A stretch of 64,000 bases of DNA from JAJRVM01 sp041752115 (GTDB taxonomy: Bacteria > Planctomycetota > Planctomycetia > Pirellulales > Pirellulaceae). How positions within the stretch are numbered: position 1 is the first letter of the stretch; each line of letters opens with the position of its first letter. The DNA lies in the NCBI GenBank assembly GCA_041752115.1, contig JBGSHS010000134.1, positions 1 to 64,000 on the forward strand, written 5' to 3'. Below, piece after piece: positions 18,123 through 26,118 of the stretch. The notes below the pieces were generated by a model. That model did no database searches and had not been told where the DNA came from. It was given only the letters and a program-made list of their open reading frames with translations. Both the position numbers and the translations under genes were made by a program.

Positions 18123-18440
18123 ATGTATGCGATTATTGCCGACAGCGGACGACAGTATCGAGTCGAAGAAGGCCAAGAGCTGGATATCGACTACCGCGAA
18201 GCTGCCACCAAGGGGGAGCAACTGGAATTCGGCCGTGTACTGGCCATCTCCGGCGACGCGGGCCTGAAACTGGGACAACCTTCCGTTGAGGGTGCCAAGG
18301 TCATCGCTCAAGTGCTCGGAGTCCAGCAAGGGGACAAGGTTTTCGTGCAGAAGTTCCGTCGCCGCAAGAACTACCGCCGCCGCACCGGCCACCGGCAATT
18401 GTATACCCGAGTGCGCATCAGCAAGATCGAAAGCCCCTGA
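18123..18440 (+). CDS. rplU: 50S ribosomal protein L21
   Basis: The 105-residue product shows the full L21 signature: MYAIIADSGRQYRVEEGQ at the start, KVIAQVLG in the middle and the basic end KFRRRKNYRRRTGHRQ. It binds 23S rRNA in the large subunit. The length is normal. ATG 18123 has only a weak Shine-Dalgarno (GAGAGCAGGG about 15 bases upstream). In most bacteria rpmA (L27) follows directly; here no L27 frame exists in the 760 bases downstream. Confidence 0.96.
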   Translation: MYAIIADSGRQYRVEEGQELDIDYREAATKGEQLEFGRVLAISGDAGLKLGQPSVEGAKVIAQVLGVQQGDKVFVQKFRRRKNYRRRTGHRQLYTRVRISKIESP

Positions 18441-19199
18441 GCCACGTCGTTCGACGCGCGCTGCCCCCTCCGTCCGCCTGAGTCATTGCGCCGCAGCTGT
18501 GGCTCATCCGCCCGTAGCTGCGCTACATTCCGCCTCCGACGCTCCCTCCCGCCACTACGCGCATCCGGACCGTCCGACTTCCTGACTCTGGCCAGCGCGA
18601 ATGGCCAGCGCCGATTGCTCGCAGGCAATCCGCGGCAGGGGAAACCACCGCCAGAGTGTCCGACTGGTGAATGCTGCCAGATCAGCCTGCTCGCGATCTG
18701 CCGGGCCTGATGAGACATGGAATGATGGGCCAGCATTTTTTTGCGAAAAGCGCCTTCAGCAGAAAGCAACTGCACATTCACGGCCGCTATTCCCATAAAC
18801 TGTTACCTAACAATAAGTTAAACGTCTGCTAGCAACCCCCTCGCCGTTCCCCTCCAGAGCCCGCCGCGCCGCGCAACCTATTGCCGTTGCGGCACCTACG
18901 CTCAATCGCTGGCGCGTTATTGACGGCCGATTTCAAATGAGTAAACTCGTCCCTCTGTGCCAAATGTTGTGGCAGCATCTGTGCTCGCTACAATATGTTG
19001 TAGGGGCTTCACTTATCCTCTTTACGTAATCGCCCTGTTTTCTCAGCAGCGACCAGTTCGATTTTCGTCGTCAGCGCTTGCGCAGACAGGAATCGCTGGA
19101 GGAAGGAGCCTCGTACGTCAGATACTGTATATATGTATACTATTCGTCGAGGATTTACGATTTCCAGGAAGGCGAATGGAGTACAGAAGGAGCTGAACC
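18441..19199. other. long gap between rplU and nrdJ
   Basis: The first half (18441-18780) is GC-rich and shows a direct repeat TGGCCAGCGC around 18589-18611 but no gene. The second half is AT-richer and holds the candidate NrdR boxes (18958-19003). An AT-rich near-palindrome ATACTGTATATATGTATACT around 19123-19142 could be part of a promoter (TATACT as -10). A Shine-Dalgarno GAAGGAG lies 7 bases before nrdJ. No cobalamin riboswitch core was recognised. Confidence 0.5.
18958..19003 (+). promoter_or_regulatory. candidate NrdR box pair upstream of nrdJ
   Basis: Site 2, CTACAATATGTTGTAG (18988-19003), is a near-perfect 16-bp palindrome of the NrdR type (roughly ACAC-W-ATAT-W-GTGT). Site 1, TGCCAAATGTTGTGGCA (18958-18974), is a related but weaker palindrome that shares ATGTTGT. 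The centres are about 30 bp apart, close to three helical turns, as NrdR pairs usually are. Together with the ribonucleotide reductase gene downstream this supports repression by NrdR. It lies about 200 bases before the start codon. Confidence 0.6.
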
Positions 19200-22148
19200 A
19201 TGGCGAGTGTCGAGATTGACCGCGAGCATTTCCAGGCGACTTCTTCCAACGGGACTCAGGCGACCGGTCGAGGATTGCGCGTGACGACTCGGTTTTGCCC
19301 GGCAGAGGTGGCGGACCCGTTTGAGACTGTGGAGTGGGATCTGCGAAGTGCGGCGATCAAGGATGAGAATGGCGGCGTGTTGTTTGAGCAGCGGGATTGT
19401 GAGATTCCCAAGTCGTGGAGCCAGTTGTCGACCAATGTGGTAGTGAGCAAGTATTTTTATGGCGAGAACGGGACGCCGCAGCGTGAGCGGAGTGTGCGTC
19501 AGCTGATTCATCGCGTGGCTCGGACCATTGCCGACTGGGGCACTGCTGACGGCTATTTTGCGACGATGGAGGACGGGGAGCGGTTTTACCGCGAGTTGTC
19601 GTGGCTCTGCCTCCACCAGCATGGCTCGTTCAATTCACCGGTCTGGTTCAATGTCGGATTGCATCACCAGTACGGCGTGACGGGAGACCGCTGCAACTGG
19701 CGTTGGGATCCGCATTCGGAGCGGGCGATCCACACGGAGAATCCTTACGAGTATCCGCAGGGATCGGCCTGTTTCATTCAGAGCGTGGGGGACAACATGG
19801 AGGACATCATGGCCCTGGCGACCAGTGAGGCCATGTTGTTCAAGTTCGGATCGGGAACGGGGAGTGATCTTTCGACGATTCGATCTCACCGCGAGAAGCT
19901 GTCTGGGGGCGGGCGGCCGTCAGGTCCGCTCTCCTTCATGCGTGTCTACGATCAGATTGCGGCGGTGGTCAAGTCGGGGGGCAAGACGCGTCGTGCGGCG
20001 AAGATGCAATCGCTGAAGATCTGGCATCCGGACATTCTGGAGTTCATCGAGTGCAAATGGAAGGAAGAGCGAAAGGCGCACGTCCTGATTGAGAAGGGGG
20101 GGTACGAGGCCAACTTCAATGGCGAGGCGTACAGCTCGATTCTCTTCCAGAACGCCAATTTGTCGGTGCGGATTACCGACGAGTTCATGGAGACGGTTGC
20201 CCGGGACGGGCGGTGGACGACGCGGTGGGTCACGGACGAGCAGCGGGAAGGCCCTACGTACAAGGCGCGCGATCTGTTGCAGCGCATGGCCGAGTGCGCG
20301 TGGCACTGCGGGGATCCGGGCGTGCAATACGACACGACGATCAACCGCTGGCACACCTGCCCCAACTCGGGCCGCATCAATGCGAGCAATCCTTGCAGCG
20401 AGTACATGTTTCTGGACGACACGGCCTGCAATCTGGCCAGCATCAATCTGATGAAGTTCCAGAAAGAGGACGGCACGTTTGACGTGGAGCGGTTCACGGC
20501 TGCCTGCCGGGTATTCTTTATTGCTCAGGAGATTCTGGTCGATCATGCCAGTTATCCGACGAAGCAGATTGCGGAGAACAGCCATTACTTCCGTCCGCTG
20601 GGACTGGGCTATTCGAACCTGGGCAGCGTGATCATGACCAATGGTCTTCCCTATGATTCGGAAGGGGCTCGTGGCCTGTGCGGTTCGATCACCGCTCTGC
20701 TGCACGGGTCGGCGAATCGGACCAGCGCGGAGTTGGCTGCGGCGAAGGGGCCTTACGACCGTTTCGGGCTCAATCGTGACCCGATGCTGCGTGTGATGCA
20801 GATGCATCGCGATGCGGTGGAGCGGATTGACGAGTCCAGTCCGAAGTATCTCAAGGATGCAGCGCGCAAGTTGTGGGACGAGGTCTTAGCGTTGGGCCGC
20901 CGGCACGGCTTCCGCAATGCTCAAGCCACCGTCCTGGCGCCCACCGGTACGATCAGTTTCATGATGGACTGCGACACGACGGGCATTGAACCCGATATCG
21001 CGCTGGTGAAGTACAAGCAGCTGGCAGGTGGCGGGTCGATGAAGATCGTGAATCGATCCGTTCCGCGTGGCCTGCGCAAGTTGGGCTACCAGGATGCTCA
21101 GCTTGCCGAGATGGAGCGTTACGTGGAGGAGCGTGATACGATCGAAGGCGCTCCGCATCTGAAGGACGAACACCTGCCGGTCTTCGACTGTGCCTTCAAG
21201 CCAGCCAATGGCGTACGGAGCATTGAGTGGCGAGCGCACGTGCGGATGATGGCGGCGGCTCAGCCGTTCTTGTCGGGCGCGATCTCCAAGACGGTGAACA
21301 TGCCCAACGACACCACGGTCGAGGACATTGCCGAGGCGTATCGTTGGGGTTGGGAAGTCGGGCTCAAAGCGCTGGCGATCTACCGCGACGGTTCCAAGCA
21401 GAGTCAGCCTTTGTCGACGCAGTCGGAGGCGGACAAAGCGGCGGAGAAAGAGAAAGCGGCGGCGGCTCGTCCCAAGCGCGAACGGCTGCCCGACACGCGT
21501 CAGTCGATCACTCACAAGTTCAACGTCGGGGGACACGAAGGCTATATCAACGTCGGCCTGTATCCGGACGGGCGGCCGGGTGAGCTCTTCCTGACGATGG
21601 CCAAGGAAGGGAGCACGGTGGGAGGCATGATGGACGCCTTCGGTACGGCGATCTCGCTGAGCCTGCAGTATGGTGTTCCGCTGGAAGTGCTCGTCAACAA
21701 GTTCTCACACATGCGATTCGAGCCGATGGGGCACACGGCCAACCCGGATATCCGGATTGCCAAGAGTGTGGTCGACTATATCTTCCGCTGGCTGGGCAAC
21801 ACGTTCCTGGCCGGATTCCGGGAGGCGAGCATTGGCTTACCGCCCTCATCCATCGAAGAGAGAGTGACGACCAACTCCGGCAATTCCGCGGTGAGTCCCG
21901 AGGCGGCCACGGTGGCCAATCGGCACGCGATTGCCAGTGGCAAGGGAAAGGTCGATTACGCGGCGTTGGAGCGAGCTGGAGTGGCCATCAAGGTCGATCA
22001 GAACGGCGACTTGCTGGGTGGTCAAAGCGAGCAATTCGCTCGTTTCCAGAGTGATGCTCCCAGTTGCGACACATGTGGCGCGATCACGGTCCGCAACGGC
22101 AACTGCTATCTCTGTCACAACTGCGGAAATAGCATGGGTTGCTCGTAA
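19200..22148 (+). CDS. nrdJ: vitamin B12-dependent (class II) ribonucleotide reductase
   Basis: The 982-residue enzyme reduces ribonucleotides to deoxyribonucleotides using adenosylcobalamin. The thiyl-radical Cys399 is in NPCSEYMFLDD, and the redox pair is Cys191 (SACFIQ) and Cys410 (TACNLASIN). The barrel carries the phosphate loop APTGTIS. The C-terminal tail (CDTCG...CYLCHNCGNSMGCS) is a cysteine-rich region that reloads the active site and may bind zinc. The N-terminus starts directly with the catalytic domain; no ATP-cone is visible. The start is fixed by GAAGGAG 7 bases before ATG 19200. It appears monocistronic, with NrdR-like boxes upstream and an intrinsic terminator at 22196. Confidence 0.95.
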   Translation: MASVEIDREHFQATSSNGTQATGRGLRVTTRFCPAEVADPFETVEWDLRSAAIKDENGGVLFEQRDCEIPKSWSQLSTNVVVSKYFYGENGTPQRERSVRQLIHRVARTIADWGTADGYFATMEDGERFYRELSWLCLHQHGSFNSPVWFNVGLHHQYGVTGDRCNWRWDPHSERAIHTENPYEYPQGSACFIQSVGDNMEDIMALATSEAMLFKFGSGTGSDLSTIRSHREKLSGGGRPSGPLSFMRVYDQIAAVVKSGGKTRRAAKMQSLKIWHPDILEFIECKWKEERKAHVLIEKGGYEANFNGEAYSSILFQNANLSVRITDEFMETVARDGRWTTRWVTDEQREGPTYKARDLLQRMAECAWHCGDPGVQYDTTINRWHTCPNSGRINASNPCSEYMFLDDTACNLASINLMKFQKEDGTFDVERFTAACRVFFIAQEILVDHASYPTKQIAENSHYFRPLGLGYSNLGSVIMTNGLPYDSEGARGLCGSITALLHGSANRTSAELAAAKGPYDRFGLNRDPMLRVMQMHRDAVERIDESSPKYLKDAARKLWDEVLALGRRHGFRNAQATVLAPTGTISFMMDCDTTGIEPDIALVKYKQLAGGGSMKIVNRSVPRGLRKLGYQDAQLAEMERYVEERDTIEGAPHLKDEHLPVFDCAFKPANGVRSIEWRAHVRMMAAAQPFLSGAISKTVNMPNDTTVEDIAEAYRWGWEVGLKALAIYRDGSKQSQPLSTQSEADKAAEKEKAAAARPKRERLPDTRQSITHKFNVGGHEGYINVGLYPDGRPGELFLTMAKEGSTVGGMMDAFGTAISLSLQYGVPLEVLVNKFSHMRFEPMGHTANPDIRIAKSVVDYIFRWLGNTFLAGFREASIGLPPSSIEERVTTNSGNSAVSPEAATVANRHAIASGKGKVDYAALERAGVAIKVDQNGDLLGGQSEQFARFQSDAPSCDTCGAITVRNGNCYLCHNCGNSMGCS

Positions 22149-22195
22149 GGGACTGACCGGGGCTGAGGAAACCCGGGCAACCCTGCTGACATCCG

Positions 22196-22235
22196 AGAAG
22201 TGTCGTCGAGTGGCCGCGACGACACTTCTTTTCTT
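22196..22235 (+). terminator. intrinsic terminator of nrdJ
   Basis: A perfect 13-bp stem (AGAAGTGTCGTCG at 22196-22208 and its complement at 22217-22229) closes an 8-base loop and runs into a T-rich tract (TTTCTT). It starts 48 bases after the nrdJ stop. The opposite strand has no T-tract, so it works mainly for nrdJ and not for the convergent dgkA. Confidence 0.88.
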
Positions 22236-22276
22236 CGGCTCTTCAGGCTTGACCGCTCGGAGCGACCGCGCGTGCG

Positions 22277-22648
22277 TTATCGGAAGGCGGAGGTCAGCAC
22301 AATCGTACCGACGACCACCGCGCCTCCTGACGCCAGCAGGACAGCGCCGCTGGCAATGTCCAGGGCATCCCGCAGCTGCGGATGATAGTTCGTATCGATC
22401 GCCTTGGCCATCGCCTCGAGTGACGTATTGAACATCTCACTGACCAGCACCAGCGCCACGCACAACAGCATGACACACCACTGCCACGCATTCAGCTGCG
22501 CCCAGGCTGAGACCAAGACGACTCCCGCGGCACAGATCAAGTGGACCAGGAAACTGCTCTGCCCTCGAACTCCTGCCCCCACACCCCGCAGCGCATCACG
22601 AAACTTGGCGCTCCACGTTCGCCGTCGCTGCTGTGGCGTCTGGTTCAT
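22277..22648 (-). CDS. dgkA: diacylglycerol/undecaprenol kinase (DgkA family)
   Basis: The 123-residue integral membrane protein has a basic N-terminus, a short amphipathic helix and three transmembrane helices (about 33-50, 53-70 and 97-119). The family signature EMFNTSLEAMAKAID (Glu71, Asn74) and RDALDIASGAVLLAS are present. Members phosphorylate diacylglycerol or undecaprenol. The Gram-positive-like signature and soluble N-terminal part allow either, with undecaprenol recycling plausible. It starts 12 bases after the LptD-like gene stops, with AGAGGAAAC upstream, so the two are co-transcribed. It converges on the nrdJ terminator. Confidence 0.92.
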   Translation of the reverse strand: MNQTPQQRRRTWSAKFRDALRGVGAGVRGQSSFLVHLICAAGVVLVSAWAQLNAWQWCVMLLCVALVLVSEMFNTSLEAMAKAIDTNYHPQLRDALDIASGAVLLASGGAVVVGTIVLTSAFR

Positions 22649-22659
22649 ACCCGTTTCCT

Positions 22660-25653
22660 CTATTCCAGTCCCATCGCACCGACAGGTGGAATCGGTACGC
22701 CAGCCAGTCGTCCCAGTCGACCGTTGGGAAGGAAGCGCGGCTCCACCGTGAAGGATGCTCCGAAGTTGTCACGGCCATGATCGGCGAAGAGCGTGACGCG
22801 CATCAGGATCGATTCGCCGATCCGAGTGATCGAAAACCGCTCGCCAATGTTCCCCGTCGGACCGAGATCGTAGGTTGACGACAGATCCGTGATCCACTTC
22901 TGGCTCAGTCGATAGCTGACTGCCCCAACCAACAGCGTACTCTCGAACGGGCCCTCTGTCTTGACGATGCCGCCGTAGAGCTGCCCGCGCTGCGGACGAC
23001 TGATGGCTGTCCCCAGGCTGGCCATGGTCAATCCACCAGGGAAGACATCGGCGTAACCATCGGAAAGCAGCGTCACGCGGTCTCCTACGTGCCAGCGGAA
23101 GTCATATTCCAGCTGACCCAGATATTCTCCGAAGTTGTCGCGGTCGTTATTGGGGAAAATGGTTCCATCCACGTCCAGCACGATCCAATCGATCACACGT
23201 TGATTTCCCGGCATGCCTCGCTTGGTCTGCCACCGCTGGTGGATTCCCCAACGAGCCAGAAACAGATCATCGACCATTTCGAGAGTGGGCGACGAGACCC
23301 AGCGTTGAATGCCCGATCGCAAGGCGAAGCTGCGAGGATCATATTCCCACGGGATCACTCCGAGGTAGCGGCGGAAATGCTCCTGCGAATCGTCATCCAA
23401 CGGGTCATACAGGGGAAACTGATCCACATCCGCATTCGAGTCGGCCCAGAAGACGTCGGCCAACAAGGTGACTTTGTGGGCCATGCCCGATAGATTGAAC
23501 AGCATGTTCTGTACGGTGGGATCGGAACGCCAGAAGGGCAGGCTGACGCGCACCCCCGCCTGCCCCGTCGCCCGCGACACATTCTCCTCCTCATTCAACA
23601 CTTCCTGCCAGTGGGCCAATTCGCCCTGCACGTACGGCACAACCTTGACAATTCCCAACTGCAGGGGCAAATCCAGTTCCTGCCGTGTCGCAAAACGTCC
23701 TCCCTTGGGCGCCTGACCAGGAATTTCCCACGGGAGATACATCCACCCGTTGGCGTCTTCCGGATCGGTGGGAGGCGCCAGGATCTGGAATTGAGCATAG
23801 CTGGCCTGGGAATGGGCAAACCAGGTCAGGCGATCGTTCAGCAGCGAGTGCCCCAGCAGGAAGTGATCGATGCGCGGCAACCATTCGGTCTGGGTGACGT
23901 TGTCGTTCAGCTGCACCTGCCCCATAATGCCCAGTGACTGGCCGTCCCAAGTTCGCTTCAGGCCGAGATTGGTGACCTGATCCTTCCACTCGTCCCATTC
24001 TCTCTCGAAATATTGTTCCAGGAAATTCCGATCACTGATGAAGCCGACCTGCGCTCGGGCTTGCCAGCCATCGGGAAGTTCCTGCAGATGACGCCAGAAG
24101 ACGCGACCCCGCCACTCGGTATCGGGTACCACATGCCGCCGGTTGGCACCCAGATCATCGAATCCTGTGTCGCGAATTCCCCACGCATCCAGCCAGCCGC
24201 TGACCGGACCGGGATGGCCAAGGAAACTCCCGCGGTCATAGGAGAATGTGGTACCGACCCCCAGTCCCCGCTTGCTCAGATAATCCGTACTCATCAGCCA
24301 GTCGGTGCCGTCGGGTGGGTCTTTGATCTTCAGAAGTTGATACAGATCCCAGTCGGCCAGCGCCTGGAAGCCGAACACGTCGTCGTTCTTCACGGAAAAC
24401 CGTTCGATGTAGTACGACGGCTTGCGCAAATCCGTCGCCATGATGGGCCAATAAAATACCGGCAGGCCCTCCAGGTACAGGAAGTTGTTGTGACTGGTGG
24501 CCATCAGTTCGTGGTCGACCGCCGTTTCATTGGTGCGAGGGTCAATCTCCAGGTAGCCGGTGACCGGATTGACACGGGGCAGCGTCGTGTCACGCAAATC
24601 GAGCGTTTCAGATTGGAACCAGTACTTCGGGACGCCCATCTGGCTGGTCGTGATCGCTGCGCCGTGGGCTTTGAAGTACTGCCGATTGAGCTGTTGGAGC
24701 ACATCGGCTTTGAGCCGCACCATGCCCTGATAGTCGGGAACCGGAGTGAACACTTCGGCTGCCAGTACGACGCCGTACTCGTACGTCACGTTGTAGTACA
24801 TCCGGTCGGCATAGATCAGCCGATCACCCTGACGGAAGACAACATTCCCTTCCAGGTACACTTCGATCGGAATCTCCGTTCCACCTTCGGCCTCCGAGTT
24901 GGCTGGCGAAAGGGACTTCAGATTGGGACCCCAATAAACCAGCCGATCGGTCTCGATGACGATCCGTCCCAAGTGCCCCAGTTGTGGCGCTTCAATTCCT
25001 TCAATGACCGCTCGAATCCCGTTGCTGAAGACGGTCACCGATTGATTGGGCAACGTCCCAGGGAAGCTTTGAAACTGAGTCGGTACGTTGCTGCGCGGGA
25101 CCACTTGAATTCGCTTCGGTGCACCGACCACGGGAGTCAGGGGTGGCGTGGCAATCGGCTCTGGAGGAACTTCCGGCGTGGTGAACTGGGCCAGTTGCAC
25201 GCCGCCAGCCGCCCGGTTGAACGCGTCGACACCACGTTGATACACGGCGGACCCGGTCGCCGGTTCATTGACGATCTGCCGAACTTGCAGGTCGACCGAG
25301 GCATGAGCCACCAGACGGCCAAACCAGGTCCGATCACGAATCGACTGTGCTGGGAGCCCCGTGCCGGGATGCGATTGACCACCCCGCTGGAAGTCCACAG
25401 CCACCTGGCCATCCAGGTACACCGTCACACGACTGTCTTTACCGCTCAACGCCGAACCGTGATCGATCCACAGAACGGCTTCGTCGCCTCGCGCTAGCAA
25501 TTCGCCCTGCTGTATCTGGCACTCCCGAATCACCCATACCTCGACGGCATTCTGCTGCCACCGGTGGGCCTGACTCCCGTCCACGCGAATCGGAGCGTTC
25601 TGATCCGCGACCGGAAACTGAATCTCGGCGCGCAGCCACGGACTGCTCGCCAA
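22660..25653 (-). CDS. LptD/OstA-like outer-membrane assembly protein
   Basis: The 997-residue frame (from TTG 25653) has an OstA-like N-terminal periplasmic region. Its beta strands read VYLEGNVVFRQGDRLIYADRMYYN, then VVLAAEV and VRLKADVLQQLNRQYFKA. A long C-terminal region of alternating strands with aromatic ends is typical of an outer-membrane beta-barrel. LptD inserts lipopolysaccharide in the outer leaflet. Planctomycete versions are divergent, so the LPS function is inferred. The annotated start is the first ordinary start codon, but it falls inside what reads as a signal peptide whose code continues upstream to 25713 in the same frame (see separate entry). It is followed closely by dgkA. 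Confidence 0.85.
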   Translation of the reverse strand: MASSPWLRAEIQFPVADQNAPIRVDGSQAHRWQQNAVEVWVIRECQIQQGELLARGDEAVLWIDHGSALSGKDSRVTVYLDGQVAVDFQRGGQSHPGTGLPAQSIRDRTWFGRLVAHASVDLQVRQIVNEPATGSAVYQRGVDAFNRAAGGVQLAQFTTPEVPPEPIATPPLTPVVGAPKRIQVVPRSNVPTQFQSFPGTLPNQSVTVFSNGIRAVIEGIEAPQLGHLGRIVIETDRLVYWGPNLKSLSPANSEAEGGTEIPIEVYLEGNVVFRQGDRLIYADRMYYNVTYEYGVVLAAEVFTPVPDYQGMVRLKADVLQQLNRQYFKAHGAAITTSQMGVPKYWFQSETLDLRDTTLPRVNPVTGYLEIDPRTNETAVDHELMATSHNNFLYLEGLPVFYWPIMATDLRKPSYYIERFSVKNDDVFGFQALADWDLYQLLKIKDPPDGTDWLMSTDYLSKRGLGVGTTFSYDRGSFLGHPGPVSGWLDAWGIRDTGFDDLGANRRHVVPDTEWRGRVFWRHLQELPDGWQARAQVGFISDRNFLEQYFEREWDEWKDQVTNLGLKRTWDGQSLGIMGQVQLNDNVTQTEWLPRIDHFLLGHSLLNDRLTWFAHSQASYAQFQILAPPTDPEDANGWMYLPWEIPGQAPKGGRFATRQELDLPLQLGIVKVVPYVQGELAHWQEVLNEEENVSRATGQAGVRVSLPFWRSDPTVQNMLFNLSGMAHKVTLLADVFWADSNADVDQFPLYDPLDDDSQEHFRRYLGVIPWEYDPRSFALRSGIQRWVSSPTLEMVDDLFLARWGIHQRWQTKRGMPGNQRVIDWIVLDVDGTIFPNNDRDNFGEYLGQLEYDFRWHVGDRVTLLSDGYADVFPGGLTMASLGTAISRPQRGQLYGGIVKTEGPFESTLLVGAVSYRLSQKWITDLSSTYDLGPTGNIGERFSITRIGESILMRVTLFADHGRDNFGASFTVEPRFLPNGRLGRLAGVPIPPVGAMGLE

Positions 25654-25713
25654 CAGGCATAACAGGGTAAGGACCAGACGAGCGACCGTAGCGACCCCAC
25701 CGCGCGCAGCAAT
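25654..25713 (-). other. in-frame signal-peptide code upstream of the LptD-like frame
   Basis: Translating on from TTG 25653 in the same frame gives IAARGGVATVARLVLTLLCL, which joins LASSPWLRA-EIQF. This is a textbook Sec signal with a cleavage site after LRA. No ATG, GTG or TTG occurs upstream in frame before the hydrophobic core. Possible explanations are a rare ATT start at 25713 (GGGATG about 10 bases upstream), a CTG start, or a frameshift. Confidence 0.65.
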
Positions 25714-26118
25714 CTGCGTGCAGCATCCCGCCGCGGTTCGACGACGCTCTCGTCGCCAACGGCAACCCGGTGTGGCCTCCCGCCACCTGTGGTCAATCTG
25801 ACGAAAATTCAGTGTCTGGCATCCTTGCCTTGGTCAGGCCGCCGGAGCCGGAGGGACATCCTTTCCCACCTACCTGAGCTTTCAGTTGTCCCTCGGACGC
25901 GACAACTGTGGCGGCCCTGCGGAGAAGGTCTTTTGGGGCTTGGCACGGTTCGATCCGTTCGATGAGTATCCACCATGCCCAGCTCACGAGAATCCTGGGA
26001 CGAGCTAACCTGTTGGGCAGACACCGGAAGCGGTGAATCCACACAACAAAGCGGCGGGATTATAGAGGTCCCGCCAGTCTGTCGCAAGCCATGTTTATGT
26101 CAGCCGTCACTTCCGTAA
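25714..26118. other. gap upstream of the LptD-like gene
   Basis: This gap of about 400 bases lies between the glycosyltransferase stop and the LptD-like gene, both on minus. It should carry the promoter of the LptD-dgkA pair. The stretch 26040-26160 is AT-richer (CACAACAAAGC, AACTAACTCGC). No hairpin with a T-run and no credible small gene were seen. Confidence 0.4.

Noticed and set aside
18441..18960. rpmA (L27) downstream of rplU
   Set aside because: None of the frames shows the L27 N-terminus or glycine-rich motif.
18900..19199. Cobalamin riboswitch in front of the B12-dependent nrdJ
   Set aside because: I searched for the conserved B12-box and surrounding helices and found none; the NrdR-like palindromes explain regulation better.
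22196..22235. Terminator acting also for dgkA
   Set aside because: On the minus strand the stem is followed by CGGATG rather than a T-tract.
24013..25497. 494-codon open frame on + opposite the LptD-like gene
   Set aside because: Composition is rich in Arg/His/Gln with no motif, and the opposite strand encodes a clear OstA-like protein.
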